From: JAXLVB01 sp046329195
GTDB lineage: Bacteria; Bacteroidota; Bacteroidia; Cytophagales; Spirosomataceae
Assembly: GCA_046329195.1 (NCBI GenBank)
Contig: JAXLVB010000002.1
Span: 2,542,001 to 2,606,000 of the forward strand
DNA: 64,000 nucleotides
Direction of reading: 5' to 3'
The position numbers and the translations under genes are program-made. A model generated the notes under the pieces. That model was not told where the DNA came from. It was given only the letters and a program-made list of their open reading frames with translations, and did no database searches. Each line of letters starts with the position of its first letter. Position 1 is the first letter of the stretch. This document shows positions 1 to 10,024 of this stretch, one piece after another.

Positions 1-1
1 C

Positions 2-3000
2 CTGCAAGCTACGGCGGCGAATAGCCCCTATACAGAAGAATTTTCGCAACGATATATCAAGCTCACGTATCCTCAGCAATGGGTATTCGATCAAAGTTCT
101 AAGTACTTTCGGACGGTTGCCAAGGCTACTTCAAGCGCCTATATTGAAGTAAAAAATGTACCCTCTTCAGCTACTATCTATGATTTGACCGATTGGTACG
201 AGCCCACCCGAGTGAGCTATACGCTCAAAGGCGATGTGGCCCAACTCATGCTCCAAAACACGAAGAGTAGCCGTACCTTGCTAATAGACAATAACCCTAA
301 AAAGGTGATGGCTATCAAGCGGGTTGGTTTTCGGAACATTACGCCGAGCAAACATAACTTTTTAGTGGTTTCGCACCCTACGTTGATGCAACCCGTTGGC
401 GCTGTTAGTAATGCGGTGAAAGAATACGCAGGATACAGAGCTACGTCCGCAGGAGGCAAGTATGATACACTGACTATCAACATTTTGGATTTGTATAATC
501 AGTTTTCGTTTGGGGATAAAAGTACACTGGCAATCACCCGATTTGCTGATTTTATGATGCAAGATACCCGAGAAAAGTTTATTTTTCTGATTGGTGAGCC
601 TGCCGACCCACCGCAATCACGGTATTTTCCGGCGGTGTTTGCAAAAGATATAATTCCCACTGGAGGGTATCCTGCCTCCGACTGGGCGATGGTGATGGGG
701 ATTAATAATCAGCCTTCTTTTGTACCTGGAGTCTCGATTGGGCGTCTTCGAGCTCAATCGCCACAGCATATTCTTGACTATTTGGGTAAAGTAAAAGAGC
801 ATGAGGCAGCGCCCAATGCACTATGGCGAAAAAACTTCCTCCATTTGGGAGGTGGCAAAACCGTAGGGGAACTCAATGCCTTCAAGAGTTATTTGTCTGA
901 TTTTAAGCAGATTGCAGATAGAGGATTTATAGGAGGACGATTTACTACCATTACCAAAAAAACGGACGAACCCGTTGAGTACATCAACGTAACAGGGCAG
1001 GTCAATCAAGGCGTAGGGGTAATGACTTTCTTTGGTCATTCGGCCATTGGCGTGGCCGATATTGATGTAGGCTATGTATCTGACGAGCGGCTTGGTTACA
1101 AAAATGCAGGCAAGTATCCTGTTATTTTCTTGAATGGCTGTGATGCTGGTAACATCTACAATGGGTATCGTACCTTCGGAACGGATTGGCTACTGACCCC
1201 CAACAAAGGGGCTATTTTGTTTTTGGCACATACCTATAGCGGTTATCCCTTGCCACTAAAAGGCTATACCGATATGCTGTACAAAAACGCCTTTACGGAT
1301 ACAACCCTTGCTGGAAAACCGATTGGCAATATCCTGATTAAGACCATCAAAGATTTTTTAGCAACTAACGCAGGTTACTACGAAATCACCCATGCCCAGC
1401 AGATTACGCTACAAGGTGACCCTGCTATTGCCGTGTTCCCGAATGCTAAACCTGATTATCAGGTGGACAAAACGAGCCTTTTTTTGACTACTATTGACAA
1501 AAGCCAATTAGTAGCATCTACCGACTCTTTTCGCTTGGGGGTGGTAATCAGTAATTTAGGACGTACTTACAATAAGCCGTTCTCACTGTCGCTGAAACGC
1601 ACCTTAAACGACGGTTCGGTAATCACCTTCCCGAAAATTGCGATTCAACCCGTTAGTTACCAAGATACCATCTATGTTACCATCAAAAACACAGGGATTA
1701 GTGCAGCGGGTAACAACCGATTTGATGTAGTGCTGGACGAAGAAAACGCCATTGCCGAAGTGAGCGAAACAAACAACCAGGCTTCGTTGGACTACCTGAT
1801 TCCGGGGTATATTGCCACGCCCTTGTTTCCAGCAGAATACAGCATTATTAACACCCAAGAGAACAACCTGCCAGTGGTGACGTTGTTGGCGCAGGCGGTT
1901 TCGTTGGTGGCAGGAGATCGTAAAAATTACTTGATGGAGATGGATACAACAGCCACTTTTACAAGTACGTTTAAGCGAAGCCAAACCATAGCTTCTACCT
2001 TTTTGCCCACTTGGAAAACAACCCTGCTCGGTAAAGACAGTACGGTCTATTATTGGCGAGTACGAGATGCTGACCGCCCCGTCGGTAACGAAAACCAATG
2101 GGCAAGTAGCTCGTTTACCTTTATTAAAAATGTGCCTGAAGGCTGGTCACAGAGTCAGTTTCCGCAGTTCAATAAGGCTACGCTTGACCAGTTGGTGTAC
2201 CAAAATAATCGCTGGAATTTTGCCGAACAGAAAGTGAACATAGCAGTACAAAGTGCTGGCCCGGCGGCACGGGCAGATTCGTATCTCCAGAACTATGTGT
2301 ATCTCAATAACTTACTATTAGTGACCAACGGCAACTGTAAGAACAACGTACTCAATATGGTGGCGTTTAATCGCCAAACCTTGCTTCCCTACTCGGTAAA
2401 TAGTGCTTATTTATGCGGAAATCCGCCGTTTTCGATGAACAACCTTCCCGATGACGGCATTGTTAAGGACTCCCTGTTTGCTAAGTACCTCGCTAAAGTA
2501 CCCAAAGGCGATTACGTACTCCTGTTTACTTCAGGAACAATTAGTTGGGATAAGTGGCCCCCAGCGATGAAGCAACTTCTACGCCAACTGGGTGCCGATT
2601 CGGCCAACGTAGCAGCTCTAAAATCGAGTTTCCCCTATATCTTATTGGGACAAAAGGGAGCAACTAAAGCCATCAAAGAGGTATTTCCAGACTTAAACCC
2701 TAACGCATTCCTTTACCCGGTTTCGCAGACGCTCAACCTAACTAATTTTGATTTAGTAGATAGAGTACCCGATGGCTCGGTTACGTCGTCCCTCATTGGC
2801 CCTGCCAAGTCGTGGCAAAAGGTGACGTGGCAAGTCAAAAAAGATAAACCGCAAAGCCAAACCGACTCGCTGGATGTATGGGGCGTGAGCTTGCAAGGAT
2901 TCGAAACCCTGTTATTTAGTGGCATTACTAAAACCACCTTAGACCTTAGTACCATCAAAGCCAGCGAATACCCTTACTTGCGCCTCCGCTGGCGCACAAG

Positions 3001-4102
3001 CGACCGCACCGAAAGTAGAGCCTCACAACTTAACCGTTGGATGGTGACCTACGAAGGTGTTCCAGAGGGATTAATTGATTTTAGTACTAAAAAATCACTA
3101 CAAATCACTGACAAAGCCGAAGGGGAACCATTTACGCTTTCTTTGTTATTCAAGAATATTTCGGGTCGGGCATTTAGCGATTCCATAACCGTTCGGCAAA
3201 CGCTCATCAACCGAGATTCTCGCCGACAAGAGGTGAAAAACTTGCGTGTCAAGGCCCTGACCAGTGGCGATAGTGTGCGAATCGCCATGCCGATTGCCAC
3301 CACAGGATGGGGAGGCAGCAACTCGCTCAATGTGTTTTTTAACCCTCGGCTTTTACCCGAACAAACCTACCTAAACAATGCGTTTGAGGCCAATTACAAT
3401 GTAGTTCCTGACCGGATGAATCCAATTTTGGAAGTAACATTCGATGGGGCTCAAATCAAAGATGGTGATGTGGTATCGGCTAATCCGACGATTGTCGTGC
3501 GTCTCAAAGACGAAAACAAATACCTTATTCGTAAAGATACGACAGGAGTAGATTTGTACTTGCAACGCCCTTGTCAGAGTTGTACAGCCGACCGCATCCG
3601 CTACCGAAACAACACGCAGATGAGTTGGGCCAGTTATCCCGACAATGATTTTCGGGTAACCTACAAACCCGTTGATTTGTCCGACGGAACTTATAAGTTT
3701 CAGGTGCAAGGCTCTGATTTGGCTGGTAATTTGGCAGGAGCAGTACCTTATACCGTAACCTTCAAAGTAGTCAATCAGCAGAGTATTCGCAGCGCCATTG
3801 CAGCCCCCAATCCATTTAGCTTCTTCACCAAGTTTAGCTATTCGGTAACGGGTAGCGCAGCTCCTGATGAATTTAACTTGACGATTTACAACCTGCTTGG
3901 CGAAGTGGTAAGGACGTTTACGCAACAAGATGTGCCACTTCGAGTAGGCACGATGGATATCCTCTGGGATGGTAACAACCAAGCGGGTTTGCCGCTGCCT
4001 AATGGAATGTACTTGTACAAATGGTCGCTGAAACGTAATGGTGCAAACCTTGCTACTGAGGCTGGAGTCGTCAATTCAGGTAAGATTTGGATGGCAAAAT
4101 AA
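2..4102 (+). CDS. C25-family (gingipain/PorU-like) cysteine peptidase, 5' end outside window
   Basis: The frame is open from the window edge, so the gene starts further left; the TTG at 185 is only the first start-like codon. At least 1,366 residues are visible. The catalytic His of clan CD is in FFGHSA (codon 1037-1039) and the Cys in NGCDAG (codon 1139-1141), about 35 residues apart as in peptidase family C25. After the peptidase come a CARDB-like segment (LGVVISNLGRTYNKPF), Ig-like domains, and a FlgD-like C-terminal fold (YNLLGEVVRTF ... WDGNNQAGLPLPNGMYLYKW). The length and order resemble the long PorU2-type proteins linked to type IX secretion rather than short PorU itself; this sub-assignment is from memory and unsure. 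It ends 1 bp from the convergent CotH gene. It is probably exported and active at the outer membrane or cell surface. Confidence 0.85.
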   Translation: MQATAANSPYTEEFSQRYIKLTYPQQWVFDQSSKYFRTVAKATSSAYIEVKNVPSSATIYDLTDWYEPTRVSYTLKGDVAQLMLQNTKSSRTLLIDNNPKKVMAIKRVGFRNITPSKHNFLVVSHPTLMQPVGAVSNAVKEYAGYRATSAGGKYDTLTINILDLYNQFSFGDKSTLAITRFADFMMQDTREKFIFLIGEPADPPQSRYFPAVFAKDIIPTGGYPASDWAMVMGINNQPSFVPGVSIGRLRAQSPQHILDYLGKVKEHEAAPNALWRKNFLHLGGGKTVGELNAFKSYLSDFKQIADRGFIGGRFTTITKKTDEPVEYINVTGQVNQGVGVMTFFGHSAIGVADIDVGYVSDERLGYKNAGKYPVIFLNGCDAGNIYNGYRTFGTDWLLTPNKGAILFLAHTYSGYPLPLKGYTDMLYKNAFTDTTLAGKPIGNILIKTIKDFLATNAGYYEITHAQQITLQGDPAIAVFPNAKPDYQVDKTSLFLTTIDKSQLVASTDSFRLGVVISNLGRTYNKPFSLSLKRTLNDGSVITFPKIAIQPVSYQDTIYVTIKNTGISAAGNNRFDVVLDEENAIAEVSETNNQASLDYLIPGYIATPLFPAEYSIINTQENNLPVVTLLAQAVSLVAGDRKNYLMEMDTTATFTSTFKRSQTIASTFLPTWKTTLLGKDSTVYYWRVRDADRPVGNENQWASSSFTFIKNVPEGWSQSQFPQFNKATLDQLVYQNNRWNFAEQKVNIAVQSAGPAARADSYLQNYVYLNNLLLVTNGNCKNNVLNMVAFNRQTLLPYSVNSAYLCGNPPFSMNNLPDDGIVKDSLFAKYLAKVPKGDYVLLFTSGTISWDKWPPAMKQLLRQLGADSANVAALKSSFPYILLGQKGATKAIKEVFPDLNPNAFLYPVSQTLNLTNFDLVDRVPDGSVTSSLIGPAKSWQKVTWQVKKDKPQSQTDSLDVWGVSLQGFETLLFSGITKTTLDLSTIKASEYPYLRLRWRTSDRTESRASQLNRWMVTYEGVPEGLIDFSTKKSLQITDKAEGEPFTLSLLFKNISGRAFSDSITVRQTLINRDSRRQEVKNLRVKALTSGDSVRIAMPIATTGWGGSNSLNVFFNPRLLPEQTYLNNAFEANYNVVPDRMNPILEVTFDGAQIKDGDVVSANPTIVVRLKDENKYLIRKDTTGVDLYLQRPCQSCTADRIRYRNNTQMSWASYPDNDFRVTYKPVDLSDGTYKFQVQGSDLAGNLAGAVPYTVTFKVVNQQSIRSAIAAPNPFSFFTKFSYSVTGSAAPDEFNLTIYNLLGEVVRTFTQQDVPLRVGTMDILWDGNNQAGLPLPNGMYLYKWSLKRNGANLATEAGVVNSGKIWMAK

Positions 4103-4103
4103 C

Positions 4104-5735
4104 CTACCAAATGACCAATTTTTTGGTTTGAGTGGGTTGTCCTTCGGCTTGCAAGGTAAGCAAATAACTGCCGCTGGGTAGGTGATGTTGCCACGAAAAA
4201 TGATGCAACCCTGCTTGGGTAGCTTCTTGAACCAATACTTGCACAGAGCGCCCTGTCATGTCAAAAGCTTCGAGTTTGACCGTGGTAGCTTGTGGAAGTT
4301 GGTAGGCAATGTTGACGAGGTTTCCCGCTGGATTAGGACTTAGATTCCATGAGAAAGTGCTTGGTTCGGTGGCAGTTACTACACCAGCCAACACGGGTAA
4401 TTGAGCATCGAGCCAGAGGAGGCGATCACTCAGCCAAAAACGAAGGTAGTCGTACTCAGCACCGTAATTCCCTCCAGCGTAATAGTTAGACCATACCTTA
4501 GTACTCAGAATGTTCCAGCGCTGAAAATTCCGAATACGAGCTTCGCCAATGGCATTGACGGTCGAGTCGAGCCGAGAGAAGAGTTTTTCGTCAGACCAAA
4601 TCCCTTTGCGAAGCGACTGCCAACGAGTCATCACCGCCGAAGTGAACGTTTTGTCTTGAACCAAGCGTGACCACCAAAAAGGGATGTCGGTATAACACAC
4701 TTTGTATTGCTCAAACTGCCAGCCTGTTGGAGTCCAATTATCACAAAAATCGCCAGCGCCATAGGCAATGTTGTAGTCCCAGAGTGGCCCCATCACAATT
4801 TTTCCACCTTGACTGTCTTTTTGTTTGTAGAAATACGTACTAAACCGATATCCATCTACATTTTTAGAGAGTTCGGTCATAATGAAGTAATCAACAAACG
4901 AGCTAAAATCAATCCATTTGGCATAGCCATTTTGCGGGTCATTGAAGTTGGCACTATTAAGAACTTGTTCAAAATCGGTAATGTACTTAGCTATATAACT
5001 TTGCTGGGCGTCGGTAATGTCCTTAATATCAGGATATTCGATTTGATAGGTGATTCTTCCACCCGCCATGGACTTATAGGGCGAATTGAACGATGCACTT
5101 GGCCCGCCTGTAAATTTGTCCAGTTTCACGATGTAACCACCCGTAAGTTGGTCGCCTTCGTTATCCGTTTTTTTGAGTTCGGCAATATTGACTCGATTTT
5201 TGTCTCGCTTGATTTTTTCGGTAAGTACGTATAAGCCCTGATACTGATAGTCCACCATCACTTCGCAAAACTGCGTACGGGGCACCCACGTGTGGTAAAT
5301 CTGCCGAGCTATATCATACGTGAAAGCATCTCTCACCAGCGATTTGTCCGAGTAAGGAGCCAACAATACCCAGTCGTTTTCTTCGGGTAGTCCGAGCAGC
5401 GACACGTTCCGATTATTGCCTTGTTCGTCTTGAGTTTCAAATCCATAGGGCTTTTTGGGTGAGAGCGTTTGCGAAGTTGAGCCTCTAAACTCAATGGCCG
5501 CTTTGCCTTCATAGGCATTAAAAGGGTCGTTGCTGTAGTTACGAACCCCTTTCCCTTTGTAAATAATGCCCATATCCACTACCACTTTAGGCTCGTCTTT
5601 AATAAGCTGACCGTTGGTTTTAATAACAATAATGGGCAGTAAAGAGCCAATAAATGACTGTGCGGAGGCCGCCCCCAACAATAAGACATGGCAACACACC
5701 CCAACAATAAGAAACTTATAAATAAAGCGCATCAT
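4104..5735 (-). CDS. CotH kinase family protein with type IX secretion sorting tail
   Basis: 543 residues from the ATG at 5735; a longer reading from a TTG at 5759 puts eight residues before the signal peptide and is unlikely. An N-terminal signal peptide (MMRFIYKFLIVGVCCHVLLL, then an AASAQS cleavage region) is followed by a CotH fold: EFRGSTSQ, KKPYGFE, NDWVLLAPYSDKSLVRD, GLYVLTEKIKRDKNRVNI, and later GPLWDYNIAYG. CotH proteins are atypical protein kinases. The last ~80 residues (SWNLSPNPAGNLVNIAY ... GSYLLTLQAEGQPTQTKKLVIW) are a type A T9SS C-terminal signal, so the protein should be exported through the type IX system and fixed at or released from the surface. Substrate unknown. It converges on the C25 peptidase gene, with 1 bp between the two stops. 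Confidence 0.9.
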   Translation of the reverse strand: MMRFIYKFLIVGVCCHVLLLGAASAQSFIGSLLPIIVIKTNGQLIKDEPKVVVDMGIIYKGKGVRNYSNDPFNAYEGKAAIEFRGSTSQTLSPKKPYGFETQDEQGNNRNVSLLGLPEENDWVLLAPYSDKSLVRDAFTYDIARQIYHTWVPRTQFCEVMVDYQYQGLYVLTEKIKRDKNRVNIAELKKTDNEGDQLTGGYIVKLDKFTGGPSASFNSPYKSMAGGRITYQIEYPDIKDITDAQQSYIAKYITDFEQVLNSANFNDPQNGYAKWIDFSSFVDYFIMTELSKNVDGYRFSTYFYKQKDSQGGKIVMGPLWDYNIAYGAGDFCDNWTPTGWQFEQYKVCYTDIPFWWSRLVQDKTFTSAVMTRWQSLRKGIWSDEKLFSRLDSTVNAIGEARIRNFQRWNILSTKVWSNYYAGGNYGAEYDYLRFWLSDRLLWLDAQLPVLAGVVTATEPSTFSWNLSPNPAGNLVNIAYQLPQATTVKLEAFDMTGRSVQVLVQEATQAGLHHFSWQHHLPSGSYLLTLQAEGQPTQTKKLVIW

Positions 5736-6010
5736 GTAGGCAGCAGGTTTCCAAATCAAATAAAGTCAATAAGTAAACCTGCCCATCAATAGGATTAGAG
5801 AAAACACTTGAATACGTAACCAAATGTACAAAATCTTGCACAATCCGCCGAAATTTTAGTGAAAAGCAGTATTCTTCTGCCAATCCGTTTGGTTTTTGAT
5901 TAACTTCGCCAGTCTGTTAAAAAGCAACTCCATACACACCTGACTGAGTCTTCAGGGCATAGGCAGTATGCTTTAGACCCAAATTCAACAGCTAATCATT
6001 ATTCTTTATC

Positions 6011-7804
6011 ATGCGCATCGGTATTTTCTTCGGAGGGGTTTCTCGTGAACGTGAGATTTCGTTTTTAGGCGGTAAAACTGCCCTCGAAAACATTGATAAA
6101 TCGCTTTTTACAGCTATTCCGGTGTTTGTGGATGGCAAAGGGAATTTTATTTTAATCAACGAAGACCTCATCTATCGCCCCGAAATCCGAGACTTTTATC
6201 CGCCGGCTTCGTTTGTGCCCGATTCGTTCAAAGTATATTCCGAATCGTTAGAGCTAAGCGCCGACGACGAAGAGCGCATGATTGCTACAGTGGGCAAGCG
6301 CTTGTATCCGCATGAGTTCGGTCAGCATTTTGATTACGTGTTTATTGCCATGCACGGCCCTGGCTGCGAAGACGGCACCATTCAGGGTTTGTTAGAGTGG
6401 TACGGTATTCCATATCATGGTCCCGATATTTTGAGTTCGGGCATCAGCATGGATAAAATCTACCAGAACTACCTCATTGAAAAAACGGTCGGCTTGGATA
6501 AAAAGACCGCCACATTGACCAAGAGTCAGTTTTTTAAAGGTAACCCTGCTGAGTTGTTCAATGACCTAAAAACAAGCTTGGGCTTACCTTTTGTGGTGAA
6601 AGCACCACATCAAGGCTCGTCCATTGGGGTATCGTTTGTAAAAGAGGATAGCGTAGAAGCTTTTGAAAAAGCCGTGAAGCAATGTCTGTTCATTACCGAA
6701 ATAAACGCTAGCGACTGGAAAGCCAAATCGGACGAAGAAAAGGTTGAATTATTGCAAAAAACGGCCAATCTTGACGAAGGTATAGCGTTTCCGTTGGAGT
6801 TTCGAGGCGAAATCATCAAGCACCCCTCGTTATTATGGAAACGCCTCGATGCCTTTTTCTCGATGAATTCCGACAAAGCCATCCTGACTTCTGTAGATAC
6901 CGAAGATGCCGTTTTGTTTGAGGCGTTTGTCAACGGGCAAGAATTTAGTTGTGGTGTGATTCAAGATTTTGAAGGTAACGCCATTGCACTACCTCCTACC
7001 GAAATTGTGAAGTTAGACGAAGAGGTCATTGTGTTTGACTTCAAGACTAAATACAAGAAAACAACTACTCGCAAAAATATTCCGATTAATACTGAACTTG
7101 CTAATAATCAGAAAGTTCAACAAATGGTTCGAGATTGCTTTACAGCCCTCAAGTTTGGCGTTTGCACTCGTATTGATGGTTTCCTAACTCCTGATGGACG
7201 AGTACTTTTGCACGATCCCAATACGATTCCGGGGATGTCGCCGGCGAGTTTGATTTTCAAACAAATGGCCGAAATCGGGCTCAATGTGACCGATTCGATT
7301 ACGTATTTTATTCGGAATTCGATTCGAGAACGTATTCGGTCTGGTAAAAAAGCGGTGCCGCTACGTCAGCTATTGCAGCAACTTGATGAGGCCATTCGCC
7401 AGAAAAATGCAAAACGCCATGAGCGAGAACGCATTGTGGTAGTGTTTGGTGGGGCCGTTGAAGCTGACGAGTCGTATGGGTTGGCCAAAAAAGCGTTTTC
7501 GCAGCTATCCGCTTCAGGCGACTACGTGCCTGTCTGTGTGTATGTAAACGCCTCAGGCGAGAAATTCGTACTGCCCACCAGTTTGATGTTCAAAGAAACC
7601 GTTGCTGACTTAGAAGTATTGCTTCAAGGGGCGGTACACCCATTAATTGAAGAAACTCGTCAAAAGGCACAGCTTGTTACCCAGTTTTTCACAGGAGGGC
7701 CGGTACCTTCTCCTCGTCAAATCGAAGCGATTGAGCCAGAAGGCGTCATGGCGGTAGTCTTGCTCGATGGCCTTGAAGTGGATTTACCGTCGGGCGTAAT
7801 ATGA
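6011..7804 (+). CDS. D-alanine--D-alanine ligase-like ATP-grasp enzyme with extra C-terminal domain
   Basis: 597 residues against about 310-370 for usual Ddl. The N-terminus (MRIGIFFGGVSREREISFLGG) is the Ddl N-domain. MHGPGCEDGTIQGLLEWYGIPYHG is the usual hinge, VVKAPHQGSSIGVS is the ATP-grasp loop, and DPNTIPGMSPASL holds the metal-ligand and active-site end. Two oddities: an insertion of about 70 residues inside the ATP-grasp domain (after KAVKQCLF, before VLFEAFVNGQEFSCGV), and a C-terminal extension from about residue 450 that again reads like a Ddl N-domain (IVVVFGGAVEADESYGLAKK). The role would be making D-Ala-D-Ala for peptidoglycan in the cytoplasm. The stop overlaps the next ATG by 4 bp (ATGA), so it is coupled to the GNAT gene. 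It may be a Bacteroidota-specific long Ddl or an enzyme for another dipeptide. Confidence 0.85.
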   Translation: MRIGIFFGGVSREREISFLGGKTALENIDKSLFTAIPVFVDGKGNFILINEDLIYRPEIRDFYPPASFVPDSFKVYSESLELSADDEERMIATVGKRLYPHEFGQHFDYVFIAMHGPGCEDGTIQGLLEWYGIPYHGPDILSSGISMDKIYQNYLIEKTVGLDKKTATLTKSQFFKGNPAELFNDLKTSLGLPFVVKAPHQGSSIGVSFVKEDSVEAFEKAVKQCLFITEINASDWKAKSDEEKVELLQKTANLDEGIAFPLEFRGEIIKHPSLLWKRLDAFFSMNSDKAILTSVDTEDAVLFEAFVNGQEFSCGVIQDFEGNAIALPPTEIVKLDEEVIVFDFKTKYKKTTTRKNIPINTELANNQKVQQMVRDCFTALKFGVCTRIDGFLTPDGRVLLHDPNTIPGMSPASLIFKQMAEIGLNVTDSITYFIRNSIRERIRSGKKAVPLRQLLQQLDEAIRQKNAKRHERERIVVVFGGAVEADESYGLAKKAFSQLSASGDYVPVCVYVNASGEKFVLPTSLMFKETVADLEVLLQGAVHPLIEETRQKAQLVTQFFTGGPVPSPRQIEAIEPEGVMAVVLLDGLEVDLPSGVI

Positions 7805-8205
7805 ACATTGTTGCCATTTTGCCAGAGCAAACGTATGCCCTGCGTCATGCGGTGCTCTGGCCCGATAAACCCCTCGAATACGTAAAAGTCCCTGACGATG
7901 CCGATGGATTTCATTTTGGCGTGGTTCGACAAGAACAAATCATTGCTGTTATCTCCCTCTTTTGTTACGGCGAAGAAGCTCGTTTCCGTAAGTTTGCGAC
8001 AGCATCCGATTACCAACGAAAAGGCGTTGGTTCACAGTTACTTCATCATGTAATGGAGGTAGCTCGGCAGCAGGGGTGTCGTTTTATTTGGTGTGATGCA
8101 CGTCTCGACGCCAAGGTGTTTTACCAACGCTTTGGGATGAGCCAAGACGGTGATATTTTTTACAAAGGCTCTATTCCGTATGTTAAGATGCTGAAGTTTT
8201 TATAG
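7801..8205 (+). CDS. GNAT family N-acetyltransferase
   Basis: 134 residues. The acetyl-CoA loop is visible as RKFATASDYQRKGVGSQLLHHVME (Q/R-x-x-G-x-G/A type), followed by CRFIWCDARLDAKVFYQRFGM, the usual beta5-alpha4 region of GNAT enzymes. Its ATG lies inside the stop of the Ddl-like gene (ATGA), so it is co-translated with it. Substrate cannot be told from sequence; the coupling hints at a small-molecule amine or amino acid, but that is inference. Confidence 0.88.
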   Translation: MNIVAILPEQTYALRHAVLWPDKPLEYVKVPDDADGFHFGVVRQEQIIAVISLFCYGEEARFRKFATASDYQRKGVGSQLLHHVMEVARQQGCRFIWCDARLDAKVFYQRFGMSQDGDIFYKGSIPYVKMLKFL

Positions 8206-8217
8206 CCTACTCACCCT

Positions 8218-9522
8218 ATGCCTACTCCTTCTACCCGCACCGAAATCCTTGCTGGGGTTTCGTCGTTTTTGGCTACGATGTATATTATTGTAGTCAATCC
8301 TGCCATTTTGAGCCAAACAGGTATGCCCTTCAGTGGAGTGCTTACAGCTACGGTGTTGCTGAGTTTTTTCTGCAGCCTTATGATGGGACTCTATGCCCGC
8401 AACCCGCTTGTAGTAGCACCGGGTATGGGTCTCAATGCTTTTTTTACTTTTACCGTCGTCAAAGGTATGGGGGTGAGTTGGCAAGTGGCGTTGGGGGCTG
8501 TGTTTTGGGCGGGTATTCTTTTTCTGCTTTTGTCAATATTTAATGTCAGAACGTTTATCGTTAAAGCCATCCCTAAGCCTCTGCGTTTTGCTATTTCGGC
8601 AGGTATTGGGCTGTTTATTACGCTCATTGGTTTTGAGAATGCCCATTTTGTAGTCGGTAATCCAGCTACCTTGGTGAGTTTGGCCGATGTCCACGACCCC
8701 ATTATTTTGACTTTTTTGGTGGGGCTTTTGCTAATGAGTGTACTGATTGTCAAGAAGATACCTGGCGGTATCATCATAGGCATTGCTCTCATTACTTTAT
8801 TAGGCGTTCCGATTGGGCGCTGGTGGGGCGATGCCTCTGCTGTGAATTTTGGTCAAAAAACACTGGTCAACTGGCAAGGTTTTTTCGCTCAACCTGATTT
8901 TAGTCTTTTGTTTCAGTTGGATTGGGTGGGGTCATTACGATGGTCGTTAGCACCTGTTATTTTTGCTTTTGTATTCACCGATTTGTTCGACAGTCTCTCA
9001 ACGTTTGTAGGCGTAGCCGAAGCAGGCAATTTGAAGGACGAAAACGGAGAACCTCGCCATGTCAAACAATCACTCCTGACCGATGCCGTGGCTACTGCCT
9101 TAGCAGGTGTGTTGGGCACAAGTCCAGGTACGGCCTATATCGAGTCGGCGGTAGGCATTGAGCAAGGCGGACGCACGGGCCTGACGGCAATTACAGCTGC
9201 GTTTTTATTCTTACCTTTTTTGTTTTTGTCGCCTTTGCTCTCTACCATTCCAGCTATTGCTACGGCTCCAGCATTAGTATTGGTGGGAGCGTTTATGATT
9301 AGCCCTGTTCAAAAAATCAACTGGTCAGAACTCGACACGGCCATTCCGTGCTTTTTGGCAATGGTCTTGATTCCGCTTTCGTATTCCATCACTCAAGGCA
9401 TTATTTGGGGATTTTTGAGTTGGACGGTTGTGAAAATAGCCATCGGAAAGCGGAATGAAGTTCCATCAAGCCTACTAATAATTGATGCGTTTTGTGTGGC
9501 GGCGTTAGTGTTGGGGCATTAG
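8218..9522 (+). CDS. NCS2 / AzgA-type purine (adenine/guanine/hypoxanthine) permease
   Basis: 434 residues, hydrophobic throughout with about 12-14 membrane segments. APGMGLNAFFTFTVV is the AzgA/PbuG-clade signature, with DLFDSLSTFVGVAEAG and GTSPGTAYIESAVGIEQGGRTGLT as the second conserved transport segment. This clade (AzgA, GhxP, PbuG) imports hypoxanthine, guanine or adenine with protons across the inner membrane. It follows the GNAT gene by 12 bp on the same strand and is probably the last gene of that operon. A palindromic element begins 8 bp after its stop and may end transcription. I see no purine riboswitch ahead of it. Confidence 0.92.
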   Translation: MPTPSTRTEILAGVSSFLATMYIIVVNPAILSQTGMPFSGVLTATVLLSFFCSLMMGLYARNPLVVAPGMGLNAFFTFTVVKGMGVSWQVALGAVFWAGILFLLLSIFNVRTFIVKAIPKPLRFAISAGIGLFITLIGFENAHFVVGNPATLVSLADVHDPIILTFLVGLLLMSVLIVKKIPGGIIIGIALITLLGVPIGRWWGDASAVNFGQKTLVNWQGFFAQPDFSLLFQLDWVGSLRWSLAPVIFAFVFTDLFDSLSTFVGVAEAGNLKDENGEPRHVKQSLLTDAVATALAGVLGTSPGTAYIESAVGIEQGGRTGLTAITAAFLFLPFLFLSPLLSTIPAIATAPALVLVGAFMISPVQKINWSELDTAIPCFLAMVLIPLSYSITQGIIWGFLSWTVVKIAIGKRNEVPSSLLIIDAFCVAALVLGH

Positions 9523-9529
9523 TGCACAA

Positions 9530-9563
9530 AGACGTTTCACCTTTTGAAAAAAGTAGAACGTCT
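9530..9563. repeat. Dispersed palindrome, ACGTTCCACTT family, copy 1
   Basis: Imperfect inverted repeat with arms AGACGTTTCACCTTTT and AAAAGTAGAACGTCT. It lies between the convergent permease and the 9572-9895 gene. It shares terminal sequence with copies at 16957, 23731, 34251 and 56643. Confidence 0.7.
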
Positions 9564-9571
9564 AACCTTTA

Positions 9572-9895
9572 CTACCTTTTTGCCCTCGGCATTTCTTCGA
9601 TGCCCAACATCGGGATGGCGGGGTTTAGTAGCTTTGGCGTAATGAGTAAGCGAAACACTTTGTTGCCAGCTACATCAAAATCCAGATGAAAACGACCTTT
9701 GGTTTGTAAACTTCGATACACGGCCGTGTAATTGATTTTCTGCACTGACCAACCATTAATCACCAAAGCTGTCGAGACGTTTTCAATTGTTTTTTTGAGG
9801 TTAGAAAAATACGTCATTTGTGGTTCTTTCCGCCGAATCTCATTCATACTCCCTATCGGAATAATGGCTACTTCATAGATGGTTTGTTGGTTCAT
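9572..9895 (-). CDS. Conserved-looking hypothetical protein, 107 residues
   Basis: Not recognised. It begins at an ATG (9895), has mixed polar and hydrophobic composition, and has no signal peptide or membrane segment. The middle (FSNLKKTIENVSTALVINGW) could be a helix and the end (FHLDFDVAGNKVFRLLITPK) strand-rich, so a small alpha/beta domain is likely. It is convergent with the permease gene and ends 9 bp after the palindrome at 9530-9563. Codon use resembles that of its neighbours. It could be a regulatory or structural small protein; no function can be given. Confidence 0.6.
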   Translation of the reverse strand: MNQQTIYEVAIIPIGSMNEIRRKEPQMTYFSNLKKTIENVSTALVINGWSVQKINYTAVYRSLQTKGRFHLDFDVAGNKVFRLLITPKLLNPAIPMLGIEEMPRAKR

Positions 9896-10024
9896 TTATG
9901 GGGAAAAACAGGTGATTTTTCAAGAAACTTCACAAATATGACATTTTCCGAAAAATTATGAAACTATTTTTCAAAGCGTAAACTATTTTCTGTTTTCATC
10001 CGTTTTATAGTTGTGTCTGCTTAT

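Noticed and set aside
185..4102. Start of the C25 peptidase at the TTG at 185
   Set aside because: The frame is open to the window edge, so this is an internal codon of a longer gene.
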